A DNA stretch of 64,000 nt from Sciurus carolinensis. Its lineage: Eukaryota; Chordata; Mammalia; Rodentia; Sciuridae. The notes under the pieces are model-generated. The model had not been told where the DNA came from. It saw nothing but the letters and a program-made list of their open reading frames with translations, and ran no database searches. The stretch lies in the NCBI RefSeq assembly GCF_902686445.1, contig NC_062232.1, positions 88,522,932 to 88,586,931 on the forward strand, in the 5' to 3' direction. Of this stretch, positions 34,490-47,519 are shown piece by piece. The first letter of the stretch is position 1, and each line of letters starts with the position of its first letter. Position numbers and translations under genes: made by a program.

Positions 34490-35117
34490 GCTAAAACGAG
34501 AATAAAACGTTAAAACATTTTGCTAAGTTAAATAAGTTGGTGTAATTTTTATTTTGTTATTTGATCTTGAGGTCCCTCTCACAAATGGACTATAAACTTT
34601 AGCCCTCTGGTGAAAGGGTTCCAGAGATTTGGTCGTGGGTATTTACAACATGCCTTTTGTAAGATATTTCTTTATTCTTGCAGATGGTCTGTTTGACACA
34701 TGACCTGGTGTCCCTGTCACAGGAAACTTGTTCATACTGGCATATGCCCTTGGAGATCTTGCTTGACCTGTGTCCAGTTAATTCTTGCCAAGATAGTCAC
34801 TTTCTAGAAGAACCCTGACAGGAAAAGTAGATTCAAGTGTATTGATCAGGTGAGACACAGAGGAGGCAGATCAACAGAACACATGAAATAATAGAAGCAG
34901 TTTACTTCGATTCCAGAGAGAAGAAGGCAGCATGGTTTGTAGGGCCAATAGGAAGTGGGGGAAGTCTGGGACACACATACTCAACCAGTGGAAAACAAGG
35001 GAGAGTGAGGGAATTGTGAACCCAAACCTTTATTGGAACTCAGGACATTGCCCAAGCAGGTTTCTCGTGGGGAATTCTAATTGCAGAATTTAGAGCAAGC
35101 AGGGATAAGTTTGAGGA
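34490..35117. other. Unrecognised, possibly LTR-like
   Basis: Contains no coding signal. The stretch around 34900-35100 has a gene-desert, LTR-like composition, but I cannot assign it. Confidence 0.3.
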
Positions 35118-35560
35118 GTGTATTAGTCAGGTTTCCATCACTGTGACCAAAATATCTGACAAGAATAAGTTAGAGGATGAAAGTTTTATTTTGACCTGTG
35201 GTTTCAGAGATTTGAATCCATGGTCAGCAGGCTCCATTTCTTTGGGCCTGAAGGGAGGCAGAACATCATGATGGAAGGGCGTGAAGGAGGAAATCTTAAC
35301 TCATGGAAGCCAAGAAACAGAGAAAGAAAGAAAGGGGCTGGGGAGAAGATATACTCTTCTAGTGACCTATTCCTCCAGTAGTTCTTTCAGCATTAATCAA
35401 ACCATTGAATGGATTATTAATCCACTGATAAGGTCAGAGCTGTCATGATCCAATCATTACCTAAACCTAGACCTTGAACCACCTCTGAACCTTGCTGTAA
35501 TTGGGAACTGTGCTTTCAAAATGACACTCTGGGGGAATATTCCAGTTCTAGATCATAACA
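35118..35560 (-). mobile_element. MaLR-type LTR, antisense, full length
   Basis: 'tattagtcaggtttccatca', 'tgtgaccaaaatatctgaca', 'gaggcagaacatcatgatgg', 'attattaatccactgataag', ending 'ttccagttctagatcataac'. Same family as 1417. Confidence 0.8.
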
Positions 35561-35799
35561 GGGAGCCATGCTGTAACTGAGAGGTTGTAACTGAGGCATA
35601 TCTGTGCAGGCCATGTGGGTTGTGGGGTCATTGAGGCTCAAGTAGGTTATATCTAGTTGTATTATAGGGAGGCTGTTGCCTGGAGGTGATTGTATAAGGT
35701 AGATATGTGAATTGATGACATTAAAGAACTGGAAGAAGGTAGACAACTGAAATCTATGTTAAGGGTGACTAAACCCTGCTTTTAGTATGGGAAAGTCCA

Positions 35800-36080
35800 A
35801 CTTACATTCAAACTGGATGCCAAAGCAACATCAAATTGTAAGAATTCACTATGGTCAGACCTGAAAGGAAAAATATTGTTTGATTTCACTTACATGAAAT
35901 ATCTATGCTAGGCAAAGTTCTGGTGGAAAAGGAAAATGTAGAGTTACTGCTTTGTGTGGGTGGTTTCTTTTTGAAATGATGAAAAATGTTGAAAATGGTG
36001 GTGATGGTTGTATAACTTTGCAAATTTAATATCACAGAATTATAAACTGGATGGTTAAAATGACACAAGAATTGAACTTA
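35800..36080 (+). mobile_element. Ancient L1 3' UTR, sense
   Basis: 'aggcaaagttctggtggaaa', 'gatggttgtataactttgca' and 'ataaactggatggttaaaat'. Confidence 0.65.
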
Positions 36081-36212
36081 CAAAAAGGAATATGATTAGG
36101 CAAAAGGAATATGATTCAAAATGGAATTCTGAATCTAAACAAAGAAATGAATTATACAAAAATGGAAAATATATGTCCAAAGACATATATTTTCAAGCAA
36201 AATTAATAAGAA

Positions 36213-36318
36213 TTAGGACTGAGAGTTTGGCTCAGTGGTAGGGCACTTGCATAGCATCCATGAGGCCCTGTGTTCCATCACCAGAACCAAGAAAATAATA
36301 ATAATTATAATAAAAATA
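36213..36318 (+). mobile_element. ID SINE, sense
   Basis: 'aggactgagagtttggctca', 'gtggtagggcacttgcatag', 'gaggccctgtgttccatcac', tail of ataat repeats. Confidence 0.85.
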
Positions 36319-37886
36319 TGGTTTTATAACCTTTGTAGAAATGTAATGTATGCCAAAAATTAACAAAGGCTAGAAGAAAAGAAATAGAAGTATACTTGTA
36401 AACATCAGGTAATACAGTATTTGTAGGAAGACACATTGTGTTAAGTTATATACATATACTATAATCCATAAAATGAAAATAAAATACTAAGATAAAAAGG
36501 TATGACAAACAACACAATAAAATAAATAAATAAAATCACAAAAAATAATTAATACAAAAGAACGTAGAAAATAAGAAAAAGACCAAAAAAGCAGGTGGTT
36601 CACTTAGAAAACAGAATGAAATGATAGAATTAAACCCAAGCATATCAATGATCACGTTAAATATAAGTGTTTGACATTCTAGTTAAAAACAGACATTGCC
36701 ATAATAGACAAAAAGACTCGTCTATAAGCAGCTGTCATAATAGACAAAAAGTAAGACCTATCTATTAGAAACCACATGAAAACTAAAAAAGTAGGTTAAA
36801 ATCATAAGAATGGACAAAAGATACTGTATTTTATTAACAGCAAAAACATATTCTCTTTTATTAATAGCCAAAGGAAAACTAGATTAATTGTATTACTATC
36901 ATACAAAATAAATTTCAACTCAAACAATACTACCAGGGATAAAGAGAGTTGCTTCATAATAGAAAAGGGGACAGCTCATTAAGAGAAAATACAATCCATT
37001 GTTTGGTTTATTTACTTAACAATGGAGCTTCAAAGTTCATGAAGCAAAAACTGATAGAACTGAAAGGAAAAATGCAGTTTCACAATTGTAGTCAGAAATT
37101 TAAATGAGGCAATGAGTAGAAAAAATCAATAAGGATATAGAAGACTTGAATAAAACTATCAAGTACCTTGACCTAATTGACAATTATAAAATACTGCACC
37201 CAAATACAGAAGAATACCCTTTCTTTTCAAGTGCATACAGAATATTAACCAAAATATGAGTCAGAAAATAAGTGTCAATAAACACAAATTTAATTTTAAA
37301 AAATATACATCTCAATAAAGTTACAATGTATTGAAAATACACAGAGTATGCTCTCCGACTGCAATGAAATTAAAGTAGGAATCAATAATAGAGATAATTG
37401 AAAATTCTCAATTATTTGAAAATCAAACAAGACACTTTTAAAAATCCTGTATGTGAAAGAAGGTATCAGAAGCGAAATTAGAGAGCATTTTGAACTCAGT
37501 GAAAATAAAAAAGACAACATAGTAAGGTGAACGTAAAAGAGTGCTAAGAGGAAAGATTATAGCATTATATGCCTATATTAGAAAACAAGAAAAGTGTCAA
37601 TAATCTAAACTACCATTCTAAGAAAGTAGAAATAGAAAAAAGAGCAAATTAAATCCTTTATAATTCCAAAATCAGAAATAATAAAGGTGAGGGCAGAAAC
37701 AACTAAATAGAAAATTAAATTGATTAATTAAATAGAGGTTGATTTTTTAAAAAGATAAAATTTAGAAAACTTCAGTCTTCTGATCAGGAGAAAAGATAGA
37801 AGACACAAATGATAACTATCAGAAATGAGAGAAGAAACATTGCTTACAGATTAAGCATGACTACAGATTAAAGGGATAATAAAGGA

Positions 37887-38085
37887 GCCAAGTGCGGGAC
37901 ATACCTATAATTCCAATGATTTGGGAGGTTGAGGCAGGAGGACAGGAAATGAAGGCCAGCCTCAGCAAGTTAGTGAGACCTTGCCTCAAAATGAAAAAGA
38001 AAAAGGTCCTGTGATGTAGCTCAGTGGTAGAGTGCCCTGAGTTCAATCCACAGTATTGAAAAAATAAAAATAAAGAAAAAATAAA
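37887..38085 (+). mobile_element. B1-ID dimeric SINE, sense
   Basis: 'ggagccaagtgcgggacata', 'gggaggttgaggcaggagga', 'gatgtagctcagtggtagag', 'gagttcaatccacagtattg'. Confidence 0.88.
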
Positions 38086-38619
38086 GAAAAATCACTCAAT
38101 TAATTCACTACATTACTGGATAAAAAATAAAACCCTTGTGACTATCTCACTAGATGTAGAAAAAAATTTGACAAAATCCAACATCCATTTTGATAAAATC
38201 CTAAACAAATTAGAAATAGAAGGGATCTTAACTTAATACATGAATAAATCTTCAGGAAATATTTTACTTGTGGGTGAAAGACTGAATGCTTCTCCCCTAA
38301 GATCAGAGAAAAGGAAAGGATATCTACTCTTGTTGCTCTGGAGGTCCTACCCAGTACAATAAGGCAAGCAAAAGAATAATAAGCACAAAGAATGGAAATG
38401 AAGACTTACAACCATTTCTCTTTGCAGATAGCATGATCTAAGTAGGAAATCCCAAGGGATCTACAAAAAATATCCTAGGATAAACAAATAAGTTTAGCAA
38501 GCTCCAGTAAACAAAGCCAATATTCAAAAATCAAGTTTATTTCTATGTAATATCAATAAACTATTAGAAAAAAATAATATACTATTTACAATGAACAAAA
38601 AATAATCAGGTATTAATCT

Positions 38620-38621
<2 letters not shown>

Positions 38622-38669
<48 letters not shown>
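38622..38669 (+). repeat. (TG)n(TA)n microsatellite
   Basis: About 14 TG units followed by about 9 TA units. Confidence 0.96.
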
Positions 38670-39019
38670 GATCTATATGCTAAAAACCATAACATTTTCA
38701 TTAACCCTATATAAAATTTAATCAAAACGAATCATGGATCTCAATGTAAAATATGAAACTGCCAAACTTTAGAAGGAACTCTGGTAGACTTCATAACATT
38801 GGGTTGGACAAAGAATACTTAGACATGATAGTGAAAGTAAAATCCACAAGAGAAAATATTGATACATTACACTTCTTCAAAATTAAAGACAATCTAAAGA
38901 AAAAGTACAGACTAGGAGGTCTAGGAGATTTTTGAAAAACATAGACCTGACAGAGGACTTGTATAGAGAATAGAAAAAAAGTTGTCCAAATCCAATAACA
39001 AGGTGATCAAGATTAATAT

Positions 39020-39500
39020 CAACATTGGTGAGTCATGGAGATGTCATGATGTGACATGATGGAATGGTACTTGACTTCTGTGGTCTTCTTTTCCCAAATT
39101 CCATTCTAATCATGAGAAGAACATCAAAGAAAAAAAAAAGCATATGGGACATTCTACAAAATACCTGACCAGCGTTCCTGAAAATCGCGTTGTCAAAACA
39201 AAGATTAATAAACTGTAACAACCAAGAAGAATATAAAGGAGACATGACAACCAAATGTAAAGTGATATCATGGATATGATCCTAGAATAGCAAAAGGACA
39301 TTAGGTAAAAACTAAAGAAATCTGAGTAACGTATTAACTTTATGTATCAATATCAGTTCATTAATTGTAGCAAGTGTACCAAATTAATAGAAGATGTTAA
39401 TAACAGAGAAAACTAGGTGTGGGGTATTGTAAGAGTTCTCTTTATTCTTTCTGCATTTTTCTGTAACTCTAAATATAGTCTAAATTTAAAATCCTTTTAA
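39020..39500. repeat. Ancient interspersed repeat, also seen near 42800
   Basis: 'ggagacatgacaaccaaatg' and 'cattctaatcatgagaagaa' with 'gggacattctacaaaatacc' are shared, partly in inverted order, with 42800-43140 ('ggagacatgacaactaaatg', 'tcatgattagactgga', 'gtagaatgtccc'). I cannot name the family with confidence. Confidence 0.5.
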
Positions 39501-39529
39501 AATATTAAAAATAAAAATAAGATAAAAAC

Positions 39530-41330
39530 CATGTCAGAAAGAAAACCAACAATACAATTTTATTAATGAACAAAAATCTTGAACACCCCACCAAAAAGGA
39601 TATAATGTATGATTACTAAGTACGTGAAAAGATGCTCAATAATACCAGCAATTAGGAAAATGAAAATCATAATCATAATGAGAATGAGATACTACTACAT
39701 CCCTGTTAGCATAGCAAAACACAAAAACAAAACAGGCAAATGAAAAACCCTAATAATATCAAATGTTGACAAGGAATCCAAACAGTGGGAATTCATAATT
39801 TTTGGCAAAATGGCATAGCTACTCTGGAAAACAGTCTGGCATCTCCTTATAAATGGAAACACACTTAAAATATGACCCAACAATCTCATTCCTTGATATT
39901 TACTCTAGAGAAATTTAAAAATTATGTTTGCTATAAAACTTTTATGTGAATGCTTATAGCACCTCTAGTTAGAATCTGCAAAATCCCCACAGCAACAAAA
40001 ACCAAAAACTGCAAACACACAGTTCTTTAAGTGACTAAGTGCATAAATAAACTTTGAATTCACAGAACTGAGTACTACTACTCAGCAATAAAAAGGGACA
40101 AAATACTGACACACAAAAATTTGGATGATTCTCAAAAGGATTATGGTAAATGAAAGAAGCCAGTAAGTTTTCACATTTTATGATTCCATTCATATTTCAT
40201 TTTGGAAAAGAAAAAATGTATTGATTGGAAACAGAGCAGTGGTTATGAGTGGGGATGTGGTTTGACTCTGGAAAGAAAAATGGCACAAAATAATTGGAGG
40301 GGTGATAGAACTGTTCTGTACCTGATTGTGGCAATGGTTACATGGATCTACATATTTGTTATAATGCATAGTAGGTAGACCAGAAAAGTTGATTTAACTG
40401 TATGATCCCTTAAAATTAAGATAAAGGAAAATGAAATCAAAACGAACCATAGGATTTATTTTTAAAAGATTACATACTATGTGAGTCCATTTATATCAAA
40501 TGTAGAAAGGCAAAATTATAGGAAGAAAAATACAGTGTTTGCAAGCATGGTGGGCAGAGGTAGGGGCTTAACAGAAAGAGCAGCATGAAGGATTTTTTGA
40601 GTTCGAGCTTCTCTATATCTTGATTGTAGTCAAGATTTGCATTTATCTAAACTTGTAGAACTGCACACCAAAGGATACAAAGTCAATATGAGATGAGATG
40701 GAGAAAAAACATTTGACAAAATTCAACATTCATTTTGATAAAATCATAAGCATACGATTTTACCATATGTAAAATTTAGAACATGGAAAAATTTACTTTT
40801 ATGAAATGAAAAAGTAGGTTACTGCTGGGACAAATTATTTGCAAGGACTTCCTTGTAGAATATATAAAGAATCCTCACAATATAATAATAGGGGAAAACA
40901 ACTTAATTTAAAAATGGGCAAATAATTTGAGCAGATATTTAACTAAAAATATATTAGTTTTGGAATTAGTGATGGTGGTTATACGATCTTGCAAATATAC
41001 TAGAAAATCTGAATTTTACACTATAAAGGGGTAAATTTTGAAGCATGCAAATTATATCTCAACAAAGAAAATATACAGATTAGAAAGTAAGCATAAGAAA
41101 AGATGCTCAACATCATTAGTCATTTAAGAAATACAAATTAAAACACAGTGAGTTACCATTGCAAGTCCACTAGGATGGCTAAAATTTGAAGAACTGCAAA
41201 TACTGTTGGTGAGGATGCACAACAAGTGGATATCTCATACATCCTCGGTAGAATGATAAAACTACATCAGAAAACTGTTTAGCAGCTTCTTAAAAGGTAA
41301 AAATTTTACAGATCAGCAAATTTTGTGGCA
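39530..41330 (+). mobile_element. Ancient L1 ORF2 ends and 3' UTRs, sense (overlapping copies)
   Basis: At least two successive ORF2 C-terminal ends: 39600-40430 ('aaagatgctcaataatacca') and 41070-41300 ('aaaagatgctcaacatcatt'). 3' UTR text ('gcaaaattataggaagaaaa') lies between them. Confidence 0.75.
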
Positions 41331-41899
41331 TCCTTGTAATCCTTCATCCGGTGACTTTCCTTTTGAGGAATTGCAAGACCACATACCTTCTTTTCCCTTG
41401 GAATTGTAATCATTTACACCAGTCCCTATTATCATTTCAGCTGCTCCAGAACACCTCTTCAATGCTCTCAAATGCCAACTCATGAGTTTTCAGATATTCG
41501 ATCTTTCTAACTAAAGCTTTGCTTCCCTGGAGAATGTGAATTATTTTAGTTTTGTTTCATCCTCCTCCTTCTTTTTCTTACATGTGGTATTTACCACTGT
41601 TGCTGCTAAATAGAGTGTCCCAGTTAATAGTTTATATGCTTCTTCCCTTTTGCTGGTATAGAACTGTCTGTGAATACCTTTAGTTCTTCATTGCTTATGG
41701 TTCACAAGAGGCTAAATTGTTTTCACCACCAAAAGGTGAACAGTCAGATTAAGTTTTCATGTGAAATGACTAAGGTTTGGGTTGTAGAAGTGTTTTCATA
41801 CCCAAAGAATCTGTGCACATCCAGTAATGTCTGAACATCCCTCACTAAGCAAAGACTCAGTCTTTAAAAAATTTAGAGTCCCATCAGAATAATAACTTT
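41331..41899. other. No recognised gene or repeat
   Basis: About 570 bases without L1 or SINE landmarks and without a usable open frame. Confidence 0.4.
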
Positions 41900-41913
41900 A
41901 AGAAATGCTAGTA

Positions 41914-42048
41914 CAGACATATCAGAGAGAATATTCTGTGTTTGGTGTTTTGGGACTGGCTTATTTCACTTCGTATAATTTTTTCCAGTTCCACCCATTT
42001 ACCAGCAAATTCCACAATTTCATTCTTCTTTATGGTTGAGTAAACAAG

Positions 42049-42101
<53 letters not shown>

Positions 42102-42415
42102 CACATTTTCTTTATCCATTCTTCTACTGAAGGATACCTAGTTTAACCCACAACAAGGGAGGGTGGGGAGGGGAAGAATAGAAGTCCATTGCATTAGACA
42201 AAGGGGAATGAAAGGAAGCAGGGGAATATAAAGGACAGTAGAATTAATAAGACATAACATTCCTTGCCTTGTATTTGAATACATGACCAGTGTAACTCCA
42301 CATCATGTACAACCGCAAGAATAGGATCTTAATTAGAATAAGTTACACTCCAAGTTTGTATAATATGCCAAAATACATTCTACTGTCATGTATATATAAA
42401 AAGAACAAACAAGAA
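41914..42415 (+). mobile_element. Short 5'-inverted (twin-primed) L1 insertion
   Basis: 41914-42141 is antisense (end of ORF2 and start of 3' UTR). 42142-42415 is sense 3' UTR, starting 'aacccacaacaagggagg' exactly where the inverted part leaves off and ending A-rich. Direct repeats of about 14 bases (aagaaatgctagta / aagaaaatgctggta) lie at 41900-41913 and 42411-42424. Confidence 0.85.
42053..42101 (+). repeat. (TG)n(TA)n microsatellite
   Basis: About 17 TG units followed by TA units, inside the inverted L1 part. Confidence 0.96.
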
Positions 42416-42429
42416 AATGCTGGTAAGGT

Positions 42430-43187
42430 TACATTCTCATGCTCTTTCCTCCTGAATACTTACCAGGCACTATATATTTTCTGACTGAATGTGTGAATTA
42501 ATGAAAATATAGCAATCATATATCAAGTGAAAAAACAAGTTATAAGATATATTATTCCTTCTCTGTAAAATATGTATATTTGAATATGCCTAGATGCATA
42601 GAAAAACCTGGAATTGTATAAACAGAAAATTTGGAATGGAAAAATTTTAATTTACTTTTTAACCTGATTATTTATTGTTTCTTTTCTTTTCCTGATTCAT
42701 TCCTTCTTTTGTTCTTTCCCCCCACAATGATATTACAATTTTTGAATAAACTCATTTTGGCAAAATTTTTGATTTACAGGAAAGATTTTTTGAGTACAGG
42801 TCAGGTCATTTGTAGAATGTCCCTTAATTTGTGTTTATCAGCTATTGTTATCATGATTAGACTGGAGTTTGAGGGTTGTAGAAAACACCGTAGAAATGAA
42901 ACAATAGCACAAAATGATAAGGGCAGATAATTAAACCTTTACCGTCCTATATTTTGCAATAATTATGAAGTGCAAAATTACAAATTTAAGGTCAATTGAA
43001 ATAAGGATGCAGTGATAAGTCATGTTGATAACATGTACTCTCAATATGATGTAAAGAGGACACATTACTTCTACTGTCAAAGTCATGAAACACAAGGGAA
43101 AGATGACAGTAGACCTAAGGAGACATGACAACTAAATGAAGTGTACTCACGTCTACATATAACTCCACGTCAATGCCTTGTTATAAT
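42430..43187. repeat. Mostly unassigned, with an old repeat at about 42800-43140
   Basis: 42430-42800 is unrecognised AT-rich DNA. 42800-43140 shares motifs with 39020-39260. Confidence 0.4.
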
Positions 43188-43197
43188 TGTAACTTTA

Positions 43198-43325
43198 TTT
43201 TTTAAAAATCTTTTGCTTTAGTTGTCAGTGGACACAATACCTTTATGTGTTGCTGAGGTTCGAACCCAGGGCCTCACCCATGCTAGATGAGCACTCTACC
43301 ACTAAGCCACAACTCCAGCCCCTTG
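43198..43325 (-). mobile_element. ID SINE, antisense
   Basis: 'gttgctgaggttcgaaccca', 'gagcactctaccactaagcc', 'acaactccagccc'. A perfect 10-base target-site duplication (tgtaacttta) lies at 43188-43197 and 43326-43335. Confidence 0.92.
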
Positions 43326-43339
43326 TGTAACTTTAAAGG

Positions 43340-45192
43340 ACAATCTTTTATCTTTATCCACACATATACCCTTTCTGATGCTCTTCATTCCTTCCTGCAG
43401 GTTATGTTCTTCAATATAATACCATTTTCCTTCAACCTGAAAGAAATAGTATTGTTCTTAGTGCAGTTTTGCTGGTAATGAAATCTTTCAAGTGTTTTTC
43501 CCCAAAGGATTCTGGGACCCACAGGCCCAATTACAATAATGCCTCTAATAATGCACACCCACAATTTCTGATTTTTTTCTACCAAAGAGTTTCCAGCAAA
43601 AAAGAAGTGTTAAAATCCCCAGCCTCTACATAACTAACTGTAGAATTTGCAGAGTTTCTTCTTTCTGGATTTAAAATAGTTCAGCTATGAAAGAGTCTTT
43701 CCCATGGACAACAGCAGTACCTGTTTAAAAAGGTCTCTAAATTAAGAATAGGAGGGAATTTTCTTACTTTCATAACATAAAAAACTATAATGAACATTAT
43801 ACTTAATGGTAAAATGTTGAAAGCTGTCCCTCTGGTATGGGAATTGAGATGAGGATGGCCACTCTCAACAATTTTATTCAGTACTGAATAGGAACAGTAC
43901 AACAAAACAATAAATAAAAGGTATAGGAATATAAAAGAAGAAATAATTCACAGATAATTATTCACAGATAATTTCCTTATTATAGACATACAAACCAAAC
44001 AAATAAGGCACCTGAAATTTATAAAAATTCTACTCTCTATAGTTATATGAAGTCAACATTAGTTTTCATATGTGATTGAGAAAATGAAATATGTTATCTT
44101 TCTGTTCTTGACTTATTCACTTACCATAATGCCCTCTAGTTCTAACCATGTTGCTGTAAATAACAGGATTTTGTCCTTTTTATGGATGACTAATATTCCA
44201 CTCTCTATATATGTGACATTTTCTTTATCCATTCATCAGTTGATATACGTCTTAGTTGACTCCATATTTTGGCTATCACGTACTAGTAGTGCTGCAATGA
44301 ATGCTTGAACTCCATTCCACCTCTCATCTTAAATTTTCGATATCCCATTTTACATCTTTCTACATTGCCTCTCAACACATAAATGTAGCTATGATTGTTT
44401 AAAGGATTTTTTTAGTCTTCATACTAAAGACATGAAATGTTTATGTACCATACTGACAAAATTAAAGCATTATGATTTCGTGTGTGTGTTTCCCCCTACC
44501 AGTGAGTTTTATAATTTCCTGTTTTCTTCTTACTAACATCTCTTTCTTTCAATTAGAAAAATTCTCTTTAGAACTTCTTGCAGGACAGGTCTGGTGGACA
44601 CATTCAGTCACCTTTTGTTTACAAATGTCTTTGTCTCCTTTATTTCTAAAGGATAGCTTTTTATGTTCAGAACTCTTGGTTGGAATTCTTTTTCAGTATT
44701 TTGAAAATCTCACTGATTTGAGAATCTTTCTCTTCCTCTTTCCCCTGTGAGAGTTTGATTGTAAGATGTCTTGGAATAGAGATAAATGTAACTGATGGCC
44801 TTTGACGTTCCTATACCTGGATATTTGTATCCTTCTCCAGGTTTGGGAAATTTTCTGTTATTATTTCTTTGAATAAGCTTTCTATTCCTTGGGCATTTTC
44901 AAGTCCTTCTTGAACCCCAATATCCAAATATTTGCTCTTTAAATGCTATTGTGAAATTCCCATAAACCATTCCTTTTCATTCTCTTTTCTCCTCCAACTG
45001 TGTTTTTGTCTCTCCTTTTTTGTATTAATAAGTAGTCTGTCTTTGAGCTCACTAATTCTCTCTTCTGGTTGATTAATTCCACCACTGATGCCTGCTATTG
45101 TGTGTTTAATTTTACTTAGTCTATTTTTCAGCCTAAAGATTACTATATAATTCTTTTAATTGCCTCAATCTCTCTATTATGTTTCTCTATTA
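43340..45192. mobile_element. Patchwork of ancient L1 pieces, mostly antisense
   Basis: 43690-44040 is a sense RT-region scrap. 44090-44310 is antisense ORF2 end (attcacttaccataatgccc; tttatccattcatcagttga). 44490-45180 is antisense ORF1 and flank (gttttcttcttactaacatc; ctttgaataagctttctatt). Confidence 0.65.
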
Positions 45193-45325
45193 GGGGCTAG
45201 GGTTGTGGTTCAGTGGTAAAGCCCTTGCCTGGCATGTGTGAGGCCCTGTGTTCGATCTTCAGCACCACATATAAATAAAATAAACAAAAAATAAAGGTCC
45301 ATTGACAACTAAAAAAATTTTTTTA
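45193..45325 (+). mobile_element. ID SINE, sense
   Basis: 'ggggctagggttgtggttca', 'aagcccttgcctggcatgtg', 'gtgttcgatcttcagcacca', with tail 'ataaaggtccattgacaact'. Confidence 0.93.
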
Positions 45326-45504
45326 AAGTTTCTCTGTTATTGAATCATTTCTGTGTGTTCTCTTGAAGCTAATCAACTTACCTTAAAACAGCTGTTTTCA
45401 ACTTACTACCAAGAATTTCTCCATACTGCTTACTATTGGTCAGTTTCTAGTATCTTGTTTTTATTATTAGGAAATCATGGGTTCCTGAAACTTCTTTTTT
45501 TAAA

Positions 45505-45626
45505 AATACGCATATATTTTTAGTGTAGGTGAACACATACCTTTATTTTTGTGTGGTGCTGAGGATTGAACCCAAGACCTCACCTGTGCTGAGTGATCTA
45601 CCACTGAGACACAACCCCAGCCCCTC
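45505..45626 (-). mobile_element. ID SINE, antisense
   Basis: 'gtggtgctgaggattgaacc', 'gatctaccactgagacacaa', 'ccccagcccc'. It lies about 180 bases from the sense ID at 45193, in inverted orientation. Confidence 0.92.
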
Positions 45627-45629
45627 TCT

Positions 45630-47480
45630 GAAACTTCTTGATGTTTCTTGTTGTGTAACATCATCTGGACATTGAAGGATTAGGTGTTTATTCCAGTCTT
45701 CAAAATCTGGCTTGCTTTCTGGCTGTCTTTCCAAAAATTCAAGGGGTCTGCTTATTTTCTCTGTGTCTGTAATCACTTCCACTATATTAGCACTAGATGT
45801 CACACAAACTCCAGGTCTGCCTCAAGTCCACTGTTGGTGTGTTATTTCTTTCAGCACTAGAGGGCGATGGAAGACCAGGTTTGTTTCCAATCTGCAGTTG
45901 TTAATCAGCATTAATTTGCTGGAGCACCTAAAAAGGGTGTTTCCTCAAAAGCCTCTCCTGGGAACTGGGGTAGGCTCAAACACCTTGTCCACAGTAATTG
46001 GTTGTGGTCAGGAATTGTGGAATTCCACCTGGCTCTGGGCACAATTACTGTGGAGAGACTAGTTCTGGTGTTCTGTCTCAACTGTGACCATGAACACCAC
46101 AGCACTGTGTCAAACTGAGTCCACAGTCTACTGATACTAGCTGTAGACAAAGTGGGACCAAAGTCCAAACTATTATGGGTTGCTAACTGCTGAGGTAGAG
46201 TCATGTCCCAACACCACTATAGTCACAGGTGATGCTGGTCAGAAGTCTGATAGACTGAGGCCACATGTCCCCACTTGACCCTGGCTATTCCAGACATTTC
46301 ATCCATGGGCACTGGCCTGGGGTGAGGCCATTAAGATCTTACCAGTATTAGGTTCCATCAGCCCAGCAGTAAGTTCCAAGATGAAGTCCTGAGTTTACTA
46401 CCCTATCCTTACCCCAGTGAATGGGGTCTTGCTCCACACTTTGCTGCCCAAGTTTGGGGTAATGTTGGTAAAGGCAGTCCTTTGGCCACCAAGGCCAATG
46501 TTAAACTGGGTAGTTCCTGAGTCTCACAGCTGCAAGTACCTACAGTCTCAGGGGTGTACCCACAGTTGGCAGTGATAGAGGCCAAAACACACGGCTGAAC
46601 CACCAGTGTGCAGGTCTAGAACTCCATGTGTAAGCAGTGGCCTGGGAATCGCTATGCTGCCTAAGGTTGGAGAAAGGGTTTTGGTGACAATCCCTTGGTC
46701 ACCAAGTATGGTACTAAGCTGCACTTGTCTCACAGAAACAGGGGCCTTCAGTCTGGGGGATGTGTACCTCAGGCCTACTCTAAATGTGGCAATGATGCAG
46801 GTCAAAACTCCAGTCTGTCTCACCCATATACATGTCTCTGCCTCGTACTGGGGCAGGTCTAGACGCTCCATCTGTGAGCTCTGGCCTGAATGTAGGGACC
46901 TTAGTTTTCTCTCTGGTGCTGGATCTCAATACAGTCAGCCTGGCACTGAACTCCAAGGCAAAGTCTTGTTAGCATTTGTGCACTGCTCCCTAGTAGGTGA
47001 AGTTTTGCTCCCTTCTCTGCTGCCCAAGGTTGGGGCAAGGGTGGTAGAGGTAGTCACTTGGCTGCATAGCTAACAGATCCAGTAGCTGAGTCTGTGACCT
47101 GGGGTAGGGATCACAGGCTTTGCCTGGTACTGGGTTTCAAGTCTAAGCCTGGGCTTATTCCTTCTCTCCCCCAAATAAGAGATACCTTGTCTATGCTGCT
47201 AAGAGTTGAAATGGGCAACTCCTTCCTGTCTTTTTGGATGTATTTTCTTCTTATTATACCCCAATCGGGCACTATGTTCTTCCTCAACTCTTGCAAAGGT
47301 AGTCTGGTATGTGAATACCTGTTCAACTTGGTGTTCCTGTGGAAGGATCATCACTGGAAATCCTATTCAATTACAATCTTGTTCTGCCTCCCTGGAGAAT
47401 GCAATTCTGTCAACTTTTGCTTCATGTATTTTGGAGCTTGGTTGTTATATGCATACATACTTCTTGATGGATTATTTCAT
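45630..47480 (-). mobile_element. Probable ancient L1 5' UTR, antisense, with quasi-repeats
   Basis: Continues from the antisense L1 on its left. The phrase 'gctgcccaagtttggggta' recurs as 'atgctgcctaaggttggaga' (46655) and 'ctgctgcccaaggttggggc' (47018), each followed about 25 bases later by a 'cttggcc/tcaccaag' phrase. Short open frames in this less AT-rich DNA are not convincing genes. Confidence 0.5.
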
Positions 47481-47519
47481 CAATGATAATGTCATTGTAT
47501 CTTGTAACAATTTTTGTTA

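Larger units (their letters stand above)
36320..39019 (+). mobile_element. Ancient L1 (endonuclease to RT), sense, with SINE insertion
   Basis: Landmarks: 'acaaaaagtaagacctatct' (endonuclease region, near 36745), 'gcatacagaatattaaccaa' (near 37232), 'aagaaagtagaaatagaaaa' (37619), 'catgatctaagtaggaaatc' (38430). All frames are broken. A dimeric SINE lies at 37887-38085. Confidence 0.78.

Noticed and set aside
46606..47486. Open frames of 155 and 130 codons
   Set aside because: They lie in L1-flank sequence of higher GC content, with no domains and overlapping frames in several phases. Not supported as genes.
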